A stretch of DNA of 64,000 nt from Symbiodinium natans (Eukaryota > Sar > Dinophyceae > Suessiales > Symbiodiniaceae): positions 1,713,788 to 1,777,787 of the forward strand of contig CAJNDS010002190.1 of the NCBI GenBank assembly GCA_905221605.1, given 5' to 3'. Positions 10,806 to 22,385 of this stretch are shown piece by piece. A program made the translations under genes and the position numbers. Under the pieces are notes generated by a model, which was not told where the DNA came from, ran no database searches, and saw only the letters and a program-made list of their open reading frames with translations. Each line of letters starts with the position of its first letter. The stretch's first letter is position 1.

Positions 10806-13563
10806 ATGCTACGGACCCTGCAGTACCTACTTTGAGAACAAGGTAATGCCCGCAAAGGTGCCAAACAAACCCAAGCCCCCAACCCCCCCCCCCCAACCAC
10901 CCCAAACCCTAAACCCTAAGCCCTAATTAAACTGCAAACCCTAAGCCCCAAACCCCAAACCTCAAAACACCAAGCCCGAAACCCTAAGCCCTCAACCCTA
11001 AACCCTGAGCCCTAAGCCCTTCCCCCAAACCCCAAATCCTAAGCCCTAAACCCTAAGCCCTAAACCCCAAACCCTAAACCTTAAGCCCTAAACCCCGAAC
11101 CCTAAGCCCTAAACCCCAAATCCTAAACCCAAAATATCAAACCCCAAACCCTAAACCCTAAACCCTCAAACCTAAACCCTAAACCTTAAACCCTAAACCC
11201 TAAACCCTAACCGCCACCCTGGATCCTCTGTGCTTCGCCGTACAACAACAGGCCGCCAGTCGGACCACCCTTGCAGGCCGCCCACGCCCCTTCCTAGGAC
11301 CCAGAGTAGGCCCTTATTTTAGGGTTTGGGGTTTGGGTTTTAGGGTTTAGGGTTTAGGGTTTAGGGCTAGGACCCGGAGTAGGCCCGAATTCCCTCAATT
11401 TTTTTTTTTTTGGGGGGGGGTTCAGTTTCCCTGATAAGCCCCTTTAAACCAAAACAGGGTAGGTCACTCTTGGGTCTAGTTACATGGTCCCCAAATATGG
11501 TCCCTTACACGGTTTAGGGTTTAAAGGATAAAGGAAGGGTTTATAGGGTTTCTAGGGTTTGTACGGGCTGTAGGGTTTATAGGGTTGAGGGTGTAGGGTT
11601 TTAAGAGTTCATAGTGTTTACCGGGTTTTAAGGCTTCAGAGGGTTGGGTACATTGTCCCCCAACATGGTCCCTTACCTTTTTCAAGGGTTTTGACGCATG
11701 GGCCCTTGGGGACTTTATGGGGTACGTGAGTAAGGTATTAACAAATGCTTCCGCGTATTAGGGGGTCATGTATCTACCCTAAGATTCTGGCTGGGGCGAA
11801 CGGGCGGGGGTGGGGGGGTTAAACTACGGGTTTCGTGTTTACGGGTTTGGTTTGGGGTTTGGGATTTCGGGTTAAGTCCGTGGGGCGTCAACCGTAGGAT
11901 TACAGTAGAGGTTGCCTCTTAAGACTGTACCGAAAACTACCCAGGAATCTTGAAGAACCATGTGCGTCCTAAACCCTAAACCCTAAAACCCTAAAGCCCC
12001 CACCCTGGCCAGGCCAGATTCTGCCCTGCGCCAGTGCAGCCCATGTCGCCGTCCGGGCATTCCATTTCGCTGCCGGGGTCCTCTGGGTGTTTGGTTTGAC
12101 GGTTTCTAATCAAACCCTTCACTCCTAAACCCCGAAACCCTAAACCCTGATAAACCCTTAACCCTAAACCCTAAACCCTAAACCCTAAACGCTAGCTAAA
12201 GGTGTTTACGGTTTAGGGAGGCTGAGGAGACAATCACCTGCGCTTGTAGGCCCAGATTGAGACCTGCAGCCTCCTTGGACATCTAGGGTTTAGGGCTTAG
12301 GGCTTAGGTTTTGTAGGTTTTAGGGAGTAAGTTCACCACGCCGGCCTTTATAATCTTTGCCCTTTTTTTGGTTCTGGGTTCCCCTATAAAAGGCCCAACT
12401 CACCCCAAAAGGGTGCCCTCATTGAAATACAGTTGCTGGGCTACCAAGAGAAGAAGGGGTAGCATGCCATGGCATGAAGAATACTAGGTAGGGTCTTGTA
12501 TCTTGCTAGGGGGTTGAAAATGCTTGCAGGTTTAGGGTTTAGGGTTTAGGGTTTAGGGTTTAGGGTTTAGGGTTTAGGGTTTAGGGTTTAGGGTTTAGGG
12601 TTTAGGGTTTAGGGTTTAGGGTTTCGGGTTTCGGGTTTCGGGTTTAAAAGGTTTAGGGTTTTCTGAGATGAAAAGACCAACTCAAGGTTTGGTAGGACAC
12701 GGGCCTGCCCTTCTGTTGAACTTTAGACTTTCCGGGTTTCCTTATTTGCTGAACTTTCAAACTTTTTGGGTTTCCTTATCCTTACTTAGTAGGAATATTC
12801 AAGCTTAACCTTTTGTTTTGGCCTTGGTTATTGGGGAAGTAAGCAACCTTCGCGGTTCGAGTGTAGGGCTTGTGGGCAGGCTTGCGGGCGAACACCAGGC
12901 TTGTTAACTTGTGGGCTTCCTCTATTGCAACCCGAACCTTAAGAACATCTCGAGTTTAGAGCCCTAAACCCTAAACCCCCACACCCTGAATTCAATGTCC
13001 CCTAATTTATAAGCCCTACCCCTCAGCCCTAAGCCCTAAGCCCTAAACCCACATCTCCATGTCTGCCGCCTCAAGCATCCTCAGCAAAGCGAAAGCTGCC
13101 CAGCGATGGGAGTCAGAGACGCGGCCACCATGTCTGTGACATCCGAGGAAATGGGGGGGTTTAGGGTTTAGGGTTCAGGGTTCAGGGTTTAGGGTTTAGG
13201 GTTTAGGGTACCTTTGATCTCTCAAGTAAATAGTGGGCTCAAGTCGGGAGGCCTACTTGTAGGATTGAGAGTTTAGGATTCAGGCTTTCAAACATGTTCA
13301 TGCCCCAGCTGAAGCGCATCAACCCAGACTAGGGCCCTATATATATATATATATATACCCTTTGAGGGATTCTAACCCTAAACCCTAAACCCTAAAACCC
13401 TAAACCCTAAAACCCTAAACCCTAAACCCTAAACCGACTCCCTCATTCCCCACTAAGAACCAGCCAGAGGTACTGTATTTGTCACTCCTATTCTGCTTCA
13501 TGACCTGCTGAGCCAGAAGCAGCGCTAGCGATGCTGGCCCTTTCATACTCGGACCCCTTGTGA
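10806..13563 (+). CDS. Unrecognised multi-exon gene ending in TGA
   Basis: Six + strand coding islands precede the NADAR gene: 10806-10842 (CYGPCSTYFENK, donor GTAATG), about 11216-11300 (TLDPLCFAVQQQAASRTT), 12018-12086 (acceptor GCCAG, phase 0, ILPCASAAHVAVRAFHFAAG, donor GTGTTT), 12250-12282 (AQIETCSLLGH), about 13076-13152 (frame uncertain) and 13513-13563 (PEAALAMLALSYSDPL, then TGA at 13561-13563). The third looks membrane-like. I do not recognise the protein, and it is inference that these islands form one gene. The stop lies 373 bases before the next gene's ATG, consistent with closely spaced, same-strand dinoflagellate genes. Confidence 0.4.
12531..12655 (+). repeat. TTTAGGG array
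   Basis: Long, nearly perfect TTTAGGG run that ends in TTTCGGG variants. It lies inside the unrecognised gene, between its islands at 12250 and 13076. Confidence 0.95.
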
Positions 13564-13630
13564 GCCCTAGACCCTAAACGCTACAGTAAACCCTAAACGC
13601 TAAGCCCCAAACCCTAAATGGGGCGCCGAA

Positions 13631-13669
13631 CCCGTGGAAGCTCCTGTACCCGTCCCTAGAGCTTACAAG
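13631..13669 (+). repeat. 39-bp dispersed inverted repeat, copy 1
   Basis: Starts CCCGTGGAAGCTCCTGTACC and ends GCTTACAAG. The reverse complement of 17037-17075 matches it with one mismatch. Copy 1 is just upstream of the NADAR gene; copy 2 is inside one of its introns. Confidence 0.8.
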
Positions 13670-13936
13670 CCCTCGGGACAATCCTAAGCCCTAAACCCTA
13701 AACCCTAAACCCTAAACCCTAAACCCTAAGCCCCAAACCCTCAGGCCCTCAACCTGAACCCCAACACCCAACTGCAGTCCTAAGCCAGACCCCAAAGCTA
13801 AGCCCTAAACCCTAGACCCCAAACCCCAGACCCTAAACCCTAAACCCTAAACCCTAAACCCTAATTTATAAACCCTAAGCCCTAAAACCTAACTCCTAAC
13901 CCCTAACTCCTAACCCCTAAACCCAACCCCTAAGCC

Positions 13937-16900
13937 ATGAGCCCTGCAGAGGAGCCCCGCGTGCTGCCCTTCTATGGACACCGGAAGAGTGCAGAGTACG
14001 GCGAGCTCGCGGGATGCAACTGGGGGTTTAGGGTTTAGGGTTTAGGGTTTAGGGTTTAGGGTTTAGGGCTTAGGGCTTAGGGTTTAGGGTTTAGGGTACA
14101 AAAACACGCCCCCAGAACCGAGACCCTCCACATAAGTTCGGGGGGGGGGGGGGGGGGGGGGGGGGGGCGGGGGCAGATCTACAAGTGTCGCTTAGAGTGC
14201 CCTAAACCCTAAACCCTAAACCCTAAACCCTAAACCCTATGTTCCTCTTACGGTTTGTTTTCTGCTTTTCCTGAAGGACGAGGACCCAGAGTAGGCCCTT
14301 ATTCCCTTTTTTAGGGCGTGGGTTCCCTTGTAGCCCCCTTTAAACCAAAAAGGGCACCCTTTTTATTCCTAGGTTACTCCTGGGTCTAGTCCTCTAAGAG
14401 CTCTGTTCCCGAATGATGTTCCCAGCTTGCTTTGCCCGGCCGAAAGACTACAGAATGTAGCGGTATGCACGAAACCCTAAACCTCCAAACCCGTAAAACC
14501 CTAAAACTCCTGAACCCCCAAAACCCTAAACCCCTAAACCCCTAAGAACCCTAAGCCTCAAAGCCCCTAAACTCCATACAAGATGAAGCACCGGCACGGT
14601 GGATTGCATCACGAGGTTCAGCAACTTCTACGAGCACCACAAACCGTACGAGTTCAAGCTCCCTCCCTTTGCGCAAAGAGAAGGACTGCCGGCAAAAAGA
14701 GCCGATTCTAGGAAACTTACTAGTAGGACAGGGGTTTTCGGGGCTAGTAAAGTATAATGATATCCATCAGGGGGTGCTAGTAGCAATTATTCCCGACCCC
14801 TATATTGGTGTTCAGGAGATAGAGGTGGTCTAGGTCATTTCTGGTTATCATGGGGTCCAGGAGATCACTTCTACCTCGGGTATCCTATACTGTATATCTG
14901 TTTAAGAACCCTAAGCCACTAACCCCTAAACCCTGGGGGAGGTCCTGGCAACCCAAACCGCCAAACACCCAAGCCTGTACAGTAGGAAACCCAACAGGCT
15001 TGGGGGGGTTTTCAGACTTGTGTGATGGGGTGGAGGAGGGGGGGGGGGGGGGGTGTTGGGAGTTTGGGACTTCCTCAATAGCCCAGTGGTTCTGGGTTCC
15101 TCGATAAACCAACCCCAAAAAGGGTGCCCTTACTATCATATGGTTTCTGGGCTACCTGGCTTCTGTAGGCCCTGTAGAACCCGAGGCCCTCAGGTCCTGG
15201 CATGTTTGCCGAAAATGCCGCGCTTGGGAGGATTCCCCCACTCCATCGAGTGCTGGTTCTCCGAGGCCGCCATTAACCCCAAACCCTAAACCCTAAACCC
15301 TAAACCCCAAACCCCGACATCCTAAACCCTAAACCCCGACATCCTGAGCCCGAACGTCGGACTTCGGAGCTGAACCCTGCGGGTTCTTGGGGGCTTCAAG
15401 GGCTTCAATGTGCCTTTCACCAAGGGATGCTAGGAGAGACCCTTGGAAGGAACGCATAATCCTACTGCCGTATGTAATCCTTACGTGTTTACATGTCTAT
15501 ATGTATATACGTCTTCGTGTATCTAAATATATATATATATATATATGACCCGGCCCCCTCACTCCCCCCCCCTCCTCATGGTATCCCCGTGGCGTGGTAT
15601 GGGGTTTGGGGTTTTGGGTTGCGCGTGGGAGGAGTACGCGGGGTACGGGGTAGGAGGGGGGGGGGGTAAACTCTGAACTCCGGCACCTTGCCCAGAAGGC
15701 CTGAACCCTAAAGTCCTAAGGCCGACCAGAATGCCCGACAGTACAGACTCCCCCAGTCGCCCTCCAAGGCCGCCATCATGGCCATAAAAGCTGCTCTGTT
15801 CAACGACAAGGCCCCTCCTTCGGTCTTTTGAGTAGGGCTTCAGGGGTTTGAGGGTTTTGGGTGTCTAGTAATTCTAGAGGTCCACGGTTTCCAAAAAGAC
15901 CACCTGCAGTGTTATGGGTGTAGATGCTTTTTCGGATACCTAATTGCAGGGTGGTACTGCAACTGCGCCGTCTAGGTTTCGGCAGTGGACTGATGGAGAT
16001 TGAGCGGCGTCCAGGGATTCAGGAGGTATCTCTGCATTGGGGTTTGCAGGGCTGGGGTTATACCCTCAAACCCTAAGCCTAAATCCTGAACCGAAAGCCC
16101 ACCACCCCTAAACCCCGAAACCCTGAACACCCCATTTCGCGCCAGGCCCCTGAGTTATCGAACCCCTAGCCCCGAAAGCCCTACATCCCGAAAAGACCCT
16201 AAAAATCCCTAAAACTCCATAGAGCCCTGGAGCTTGGAAACCTTAAGCCCTAAACCCTAAACCCTAAAACTCCATAGGGCCCTGGAGCTTTGAAAGCCAA
16301 GGAGCCTAACCCTTAATCCATGCAACTGCCCTGGAACCCCTTCACCCCTAAAACCGCTAGACCCCAAAACCCCTAAACCCCCCCCCCCTAACCGGCCCCT
16401 AACCCTAAACCTAAAACCCCCAAAACCCCTGAACCCCCGAACCCAGGAGACCTTTGATAAGATCGTGCGGGCCCAGCGACCTGGCCAAGCCAAGGCCCTT
16501 GGTCGAGAGGTGGGAAGGAGACGGGGGGAGGGGTTCGGGCTTAGGGTTTAGGGTTTAGGGTTTAGGGTTTAGGGTTTAGGGTTTAGGGTCTAGGGTTTAG
16601 GGTTTAGGGTTTAGGGTTTAGGGTTCGGCTTTAGGGTTTTGGGTTTAGGGTCTAGAGGGTCACTGTTCTAGCATTCATAATCATTACGGGGTTCCAGGCT
16701 TAGAAAAAGCCCCACCCGCCCAAAGAATCCCATAACATTGAGAAAATAAAAGGTTTTCATCTTACACCAGAGAGTTTTCCCTACCCAATTCGGACACGTT
16801 TTCCACTGAACCTTCTGGGGCCCACCCCCCGACGAACAATGGGGGGCAGATTGACCGAAAAGTCACGAAGGTTTAAATATATATGTGATAGAGAGGGTTT

Positions 16901-19900
16901 AGGGTTTAGGGCTTAGGGCATAGGGCTTAGGGCTTAGGGTTAAGGGTTAAGGTTTAGGGTTGAGGTTTGGTTTGGCTTTAGGGTCTGGCTTTAGGGTCTG
17001 AGTTGGGTGTTGGGGTTGAGCTTGGGGGCCCGAGACCTTGTAAGCTCTAGGGACGGGTACAGGAGCTTCCGCGGGTTGGGATTGAACAGGTGACTCCCTA
17101 ACCCTAAACCCTAAACCCTAAACCCTAAACCCTAAACCCTAAACCGGACTCCCTATAGTCACAGCGCTTTAAGGGCCACCCCAAACACCCCCTACCCGGC
17201 GTACATGTGGTACGGACTCCCTACTACGCGCAAGTCTTCACGGCGCGCCCGAAAATTAGGCCCTACACCCTCTGCCCTTTCTTCTCTCTATACCGTATAG
17301 CCTATACCTTCCAAGCCCTCAGTCCTAGACTCCATACCCTTCAAGCCCTGAGCCCTAGACTTCGGGACCTGGCGGTCCTTGCCCATGCATGGCAGGTCCG
17401 CAACTTTGATGACTGCCTGTGGCAGAAGCACTTGGCGCCTTTGTGTGGAGGGGTTTTGGGGCTTTAGGTTTTCAAGGTCGCCACCTCCCCACCCAATCTC
17501 CACCCGAGACGACTCTGTGTAGGGATTGTAGGAGTTGATGGGCTAAGAGGGGTTATAGAGATTACAGTCATGAAAATCCACGCCTGAACACAACTAAAAC
17601 CCTAAACCCTAAACACTAATACCTAAACCCTAAACCCTTCCGTCATCTTGGGCTCCCAACATGCCTCAAGCCTCCGAGGAGGAGACTGCCTACGAGGTCG
17701 TCGTTCAGAAGTTCAGCCCCCAAGCGATTCAGTTGTCGAGGGTGTAAAGTTTAGGGTTTAGGGTTTAAGGTTTCGGGTTTAGGGTCTAGTGGGTTTAGGG
17801 TTCAGGGTTCAGGGTTTAGGGTTACTGTATCTTTCCTGGCCATGTTTGTAAGGACTCGCAAAATGTACATGTTCTTACATGGGTTCCAAGAACAGTGCTG
17901 AAGAGGGTTTAGCGGGAGCTGTCGAGCCTTGTTGGGCTTTTGGGAGTTTTTCATTATGTTTTGGCCTTAGTCGGGAATTCAGGAATCAGGTACCCTACAG
18001 AGTCCCCTAAACGATTTTCTGGGGCATTTGGGGTCATAACTCCTAACAAGAACTCGTAAGCTTCGGAACTGCGTGTGTGATCTGTTTAGGGCATCCGTGA
18101 TTGGAGTTTCTGGGTGTTTAGGGTGTAGGGTTGGGATGTTCCCCCTTATACTAACAGGTTTAACAGTCCTTAATAGGGATTACAGTACGCACGATTATGA
18201 TCCGAGTTATTTATCTTTCTGCTTTTGTTAGGAAAATTGGGTTTGGCCCATCTCTGCCTTCAAAGCTCAAAGCTGGGTGGCGGCTGGGTGGCCTACAACG
18301 CTTACAGCTGAAACCCTAAACCCTGAACCCTATAAGCAACCTAAGCCTTAAACCCTTATCAAACCCTACAAATCCTAAAGCCCAAGCCCTGAAACCCAGA
18401 CCCAGGCAACCCCCAACCCCAACCCACCCAACAGCCTCAAAGCATAAGTCTCAAACCCCGAAGCGCAAAGTTTAGAGACTTTAGGGTTTAGGGTTTAGGA
18501 TTTAGGGTTTAGGGTTTAGGGTTTAGGGTTTAGGATTTGGGGTTTAGGGTTTAGGGTTTAGGGTTCAGGGTTTAGGGTTTTGCCCGTAGGGCCAGCTAAG
18601 GATCCAGTCCGCTGTTAGCGACGAAGCTGCTGAAGACTGGCAACGCCATCATTGTGGAGGCGTCGGTGGGCGGTTCAGGTCCTTGGCTTCTACTACATCC
18701 CCCTTGTGAATTATTTTTCGTTCATATGAAGTAGGGTATATATTTCTGTTTTTGGTGAGTGTATATAAGGTTCCTTTTTAATATTGGTGAGTGTATGTAC
18801 CTGGTGTCCTTTTGGGGGTACAAGAAATATATACCCTACTTCATATAAAACCCAAGAGGATATTAGAAATATCATTTTTTGTACTAAGGTTCTACGGGGA
18901 GGAGAGTCTAGTGGCGCGCCAGGACGCTTGAAATCCTCAACCGGAAACCCGTCTAAAAACACCCTAAGAACATCCGGCAAAGGCCTTTCCAACTCCTAAA
19001 CATGAAAGCTCCCAAAAGGTTCCCCCCCCTTTAGGGATTTAAGCATGTAGGGCTTATAGCTTTAAACCCTGAACTTCCCAAACCCTAAACCCTAAACCTA
19101 AACCCTAAACCCTAAACCCTAAACCCGAGACTGGGCATCCGAAGAGGCGGCACCGGATGATCGGATTTGGGGCGTAGGCCTGTCCACGAGCGGCTCGCCA
19201 GCGCTTTTGATTCCTACATCAAGGTAGGGCTTAGGGTCTATAGGGTTTAGGGTTTAGGGTTTAGGGTTTGGGCTCAGGCTTCAGGGTTTAGGATTTAGGG
19301 TTTAGGGTCTAGGGTTTAGGGTTTAGGGTTAGTTTAGGGTTAGGTAGGTTTTGGGGTGTAGGGGTACTTCTCAGGTTCACAGGACAGGTAACCAAGGGGT
19401 AGCAAGCATGGCACAAGTTTCTACAGCGAGTTTGTGCTGGGCCCTCGACCCTAAACCAGAAGATTTTTAGGAGCTTGGGGGGGTGGGGGGGGGGGGGGTT
19501 GAGGCTGAGGGGTTCGGGGTTCACGGGTTTGTGGCACGTGGAAGTTCGGCTTTCCGTGCAAAGGGTTTAGGGGTTCAGGGTTGTAGGGTTTTGGTTTTAT
19601 AGCGTTTAGGGAGGAATAAGCGAAACGCGGAAAAGGGAGAGAGTGGAAGGAGAGGGGGGAGGGTGAGGAACCCGGGATTTTCTCAGAGAAATGCGAATGC
19701 CCACGGCCGCGGGCGAAGCGAAAATTTCTCCGTTACCTTGTTGACGCGAAGTAGGTCAGCTTTAACCTTCGCTGGGGTAGACCTGAAGTTGAAGCTGAAC
19801 TTGCAACAAACAAAAGTCGACCTCCATCTGCAGATTGTCCTTGTTGCAACAATTGGGCTACAAGGAGACGATGCCTTTGGACTTGTTGACTTTGTAGACG

Positions 19901-21424
19901 CGTGCGTCCGCATCTAGAGCTGTGAAAACTCTCAACCCGACGCTCAAGCTCAAACCCGTACGCCCTCAAACCCGAACCCTAAGCCCCGAAACCCGAAACC
20001 CCAAGCCCAAAGCCCAAGAACTCCCAACGCCTCGTAAGGCGACCCTCGTGTCTACGACCGCACGCAGTGGCAGGGTCGGAACGTCCTCGGCTTCGCGCTG
20101 ATGAAGGCCCCCCCCCCCCCTGCATCCTAAACCAGGATCGGATATGACCAGCTGAGCTTAAGGTTTAGGATTTGGGGTGTGGGGTTTAGGGCTACCTACC
20201 CCCCTGCCCGGCCCAAAGCCGCAAGCCCCCCAAACCCCCAAGCCCTCGACGCGCAGGCGCGCGAAGCGCTGCGCTCCTCGCCCGCTGCACCTGCGGATGC
20301 TGAGGAGGCTGCTGCCCCTGAAGCCGACAGTTCGAAGAAGAGGTCGAGGCGGGGGACGGGGGTTTGGGGTTTAGGGTTTCGGGTTTAGGGTTTAGGGTTT
20401 AGGGTTAGGGGTTTGGGGTTTAGGGTTTAGGGTTTAGGGTTTCGGGCGTATACTTGGAGATTCAGGGTACTCATTAACCAACTGTAACTACTTATCATTT
20501 CACTTATAACCATAGTAGCGCCCTTGAGGGGCTTGTAAGTGGGTTTTAACTACACTTCTAATTAGTTGCTAAGTACCCCGAACCTGAAGGTAGGGCTTTG
20601 AGCTGCAACCTTGACAAACAGCATCCCAGCAGTCATCAAGCAAAATTAGGGTTTAGGGTTTAGGGCTTAGGGTTCCTCGTCCCAAAAATCGCAAGCCCCC
20701 AAGCACCCTCAACCCTAAACACCACAAGCCCCAAACCCCTAAAGCCCTGACCCTTAAAGCCCGAAACCCCTCAACCTAAACCCCTGAACCCTGAGCCTCT
20801 AAACCCCAAGCCCAAAAAAACCTAAACCCGAGACCCTAAACTAAGAGCCTATCGACTCAAACAACCGTTGGGCCCATAGTGCCCTCAAGCCTCAAACCTA
20901 CGACGCCCGGTGGTTTCGGGGTCAGAGTTTAAGGTGCAGGTTTAGGGTGTGCTGTTTAGGGTTTAAGGCATACGGTTTGGGGTTTCGGATTCAGGGCGCA
21001 CCCTGTAACAATGCGGGTGTAGGGTTTAGGGTTTAGGGTTTAGGGTTTCGGGTTTAGGGTTTAGGGTTTAGGGTTTCCGGTTTAGGGCTAGGGTCTAGGG
21101 GTGATTCTCGGGATGAGGCCCAACAGGTCATCCTGGAAGCTTGAAACCCTACTCCCAAGGCCCTAAACCCCAAGCTTCCCAACTCTAAATCCTCAGCTTC
21201 CCAAACCCTAAACCTTAAACTTCCTAAACCCTAAACCCTAAACCCTAAACCCTAACCCCCTAAACTTTCGAAACCCTCACGAGGGTACCCTGAGGTGGGG
21301 CTCCAAGAAGGAGGAGCCAAAGGCGGCGCCGAAGGCGGCGACGAAGGCGGCGCCCAAGGCAGCGCCGAAGGCGGCCGCAGCAGAGCCTGCAGCCGCGGCA
21401 GAGCCAGAAGCTGCATCCTGGTGA
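13937..21424 (+). CDS. NADAR-domain (YbiA-like) protein, 12 exons
   Basis: Exons: 13937-14022, 14616-14670, 15194-15265, 15769-15810, 16447-16509, 17396-17434, 17679-17741, 18627-18672, 19130-19189, 20039-20106, 20257-20348 and 21295-21424 (TGA). Phases match throughout, giving about 271 codons. The order of motifs is that of the NADAR fold: VLPFYGHRKSAEYGE, NWFSNFYEHHKPYEF, FSEAAIMAIKAALFND, AQRPGQAKALGRE, VRNFDDCLWQKHL, YEVVVQKFSP, LLKTGNAIIVEAS, DDRIWGVGLST, DPRVYDRTQWQGRNVLGFAL. The tail is Ala/Lys/Pro rich and ends in Trp. NADAR enzymes cleave N-glycosidic bonds, as YbiA/RibX do on riboflavin intermediates, or reverse DNA ADP-ribosylation; which applies here is unknown. Donors: seven GC, three GT; exon 1 ends at a GGGTTTAGGG tract. 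Boundaries of exons 1/2 and 11/12 can slide by a few bases. Confidence 0.85.
14142..14170 (+). repeat. Poly-G run
   Basis: About 27 consecutive G, then GCGGGGGC, in NADAR intron 1. Similar G or C runs recur in the window (about 636-656, 5523-5545, 7707-7728, 22986-23010, 50603-50634, 63201-63219). Exact lengths are likely to be unreliable. Confidence 0.85.
14281..14397. mobile_element. MITE, CTAGGACCC family
   Basis: About 115 bp with ends AGGACCCAGAGTAGGCCC and ACTCCTGGGTCTAGT, in NADAR intron 1. Closely related to 3355-3469 and 11367-11479. Confidence 0.75.
15264..15776. repeat. 10-bp direct repeats bounding NADAR intron 3
   Basis: AGGCCGCCAT occurs at 15264-15273, spanning the donor of exon 3, and at 15767-15776, spanning the acceptor of exon 4. 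Only one copy is needed in the mRNA (Glu-Ala-Ala-Ile). This is the footprint expected of an intron that arrived by transposition with a target duplication. Confidence 0.7.
17037..17075 (-). repeat. 39-bp dispersed inverted repeat, copy 2
   Basis: Reverse complement of 13631-13669 with one mismatch; lies in NADAR intron 5. Confidence 0.8.
18723..18847. mobile_element. Foldback MITE with 25-bp perfect inverted ends
   Basis: Left end 18723-18747 and right end 18823-18847 are perfect reverse complements (CATATGAAGTAGGG/TATATATTTCT region, extending to TATATACCC). The spacer has two GTGAGTGTAT copies. It lies just after NADAR exon 8, inside intron 8. The open frames over it are palindrome artefacts. 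Confidence 0.8.
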
Positions 21425-21773
21425 TATGTTTAGGGTTTAGGGCTTAGGGTTTGGGGTTTGGGGTTTAGGGTCTAGGGGTTGGGGTTTAGGGGTTTGGGGT
21501 GTGGGGTGTAGGGTGTAGGGTGTTAGGGCTTGGGGTAATTTAGGGTCTTGGGTGAACCCTAAACACTACTAAGTTTTGGGGTGGAGGCAGGGTGCAGGGC
21601 GTAGGGCTTATGGGACAGGCTTCCGAATTCAGGGGTAGGGTTTGGTGTTTGGTTCAGGGTTCGAAGACTTTAGTTTTGTAGGTGGGTGTGGGGTCTTAAG
21701 CTTCACGGTTTAAGGGATTTCGGGATGTCGGGTTTTTGGGTTTTGGGTTCAGGGCCTGGGTCTTCGCCCGGAG

Positions 21774-21796
21774 GGGGGGGGGGGGGGGGGGGGGCG
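21774..21796 (+). repeat. Poly-G run
   Basis: About 20 consecutive G in the space between the NADAR stop and the first recognised ERI1-like exon. A short frame from an ATG at about 21870 (MELHLAQQFPISGEN) lies downstream but has no independent support. Confidence 0.8.
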
Positions 21797-22385
21797 GAGG
21801 GTGGCGGGTTGAAGGGCTCGGCTGCGTAGTCGAGCATGTTGTTCAAGTAAACAGGCGCAGCCGTTTAGGTATGGAATTACATTTGGCGCAGCAGTTTCCG
21901 ATTTCGGGCGAGAATTAGGATTTAGGTTGAGGTTAGGAGTAAAAGTGTAGTAGCGAACTCCATGGTGGACCCCAAACCTGGAACCTGTTGAGGGATCCTT
22001 CGTAAACAGCTCCCCCCCAAGAAAAAAATGAACCAAAAAGCTGAACATGGATATTCCTCACTTGAAGATTCATGGGTAGTGCAAAGTAGAACCTCTACCC
22101 TGAACCCTAAACCCTAAACCCTAAACCCTAAAAAACAAACCCTAAACCGTAAACCCTAAACCCTAAACCCTAAACCGACATCAGGGGCCTGAACTGGCAG
22201 CTCGGGGCGTAGTGTGCAACCCAAGGCTCAACCCTAAACCCTAAGCCCCCAAGCCCCCAAACCCCCAAACCCGCAGCCCCCTCCCCAAGCCTCTTAGGAC
22301 CTCAACCCTCGACCCCAAACCCCAAACCCCAAACCCTAAACCCCAAACCGCCCAAACCCTAAACCCTAAACCCTAAACCACCAAG

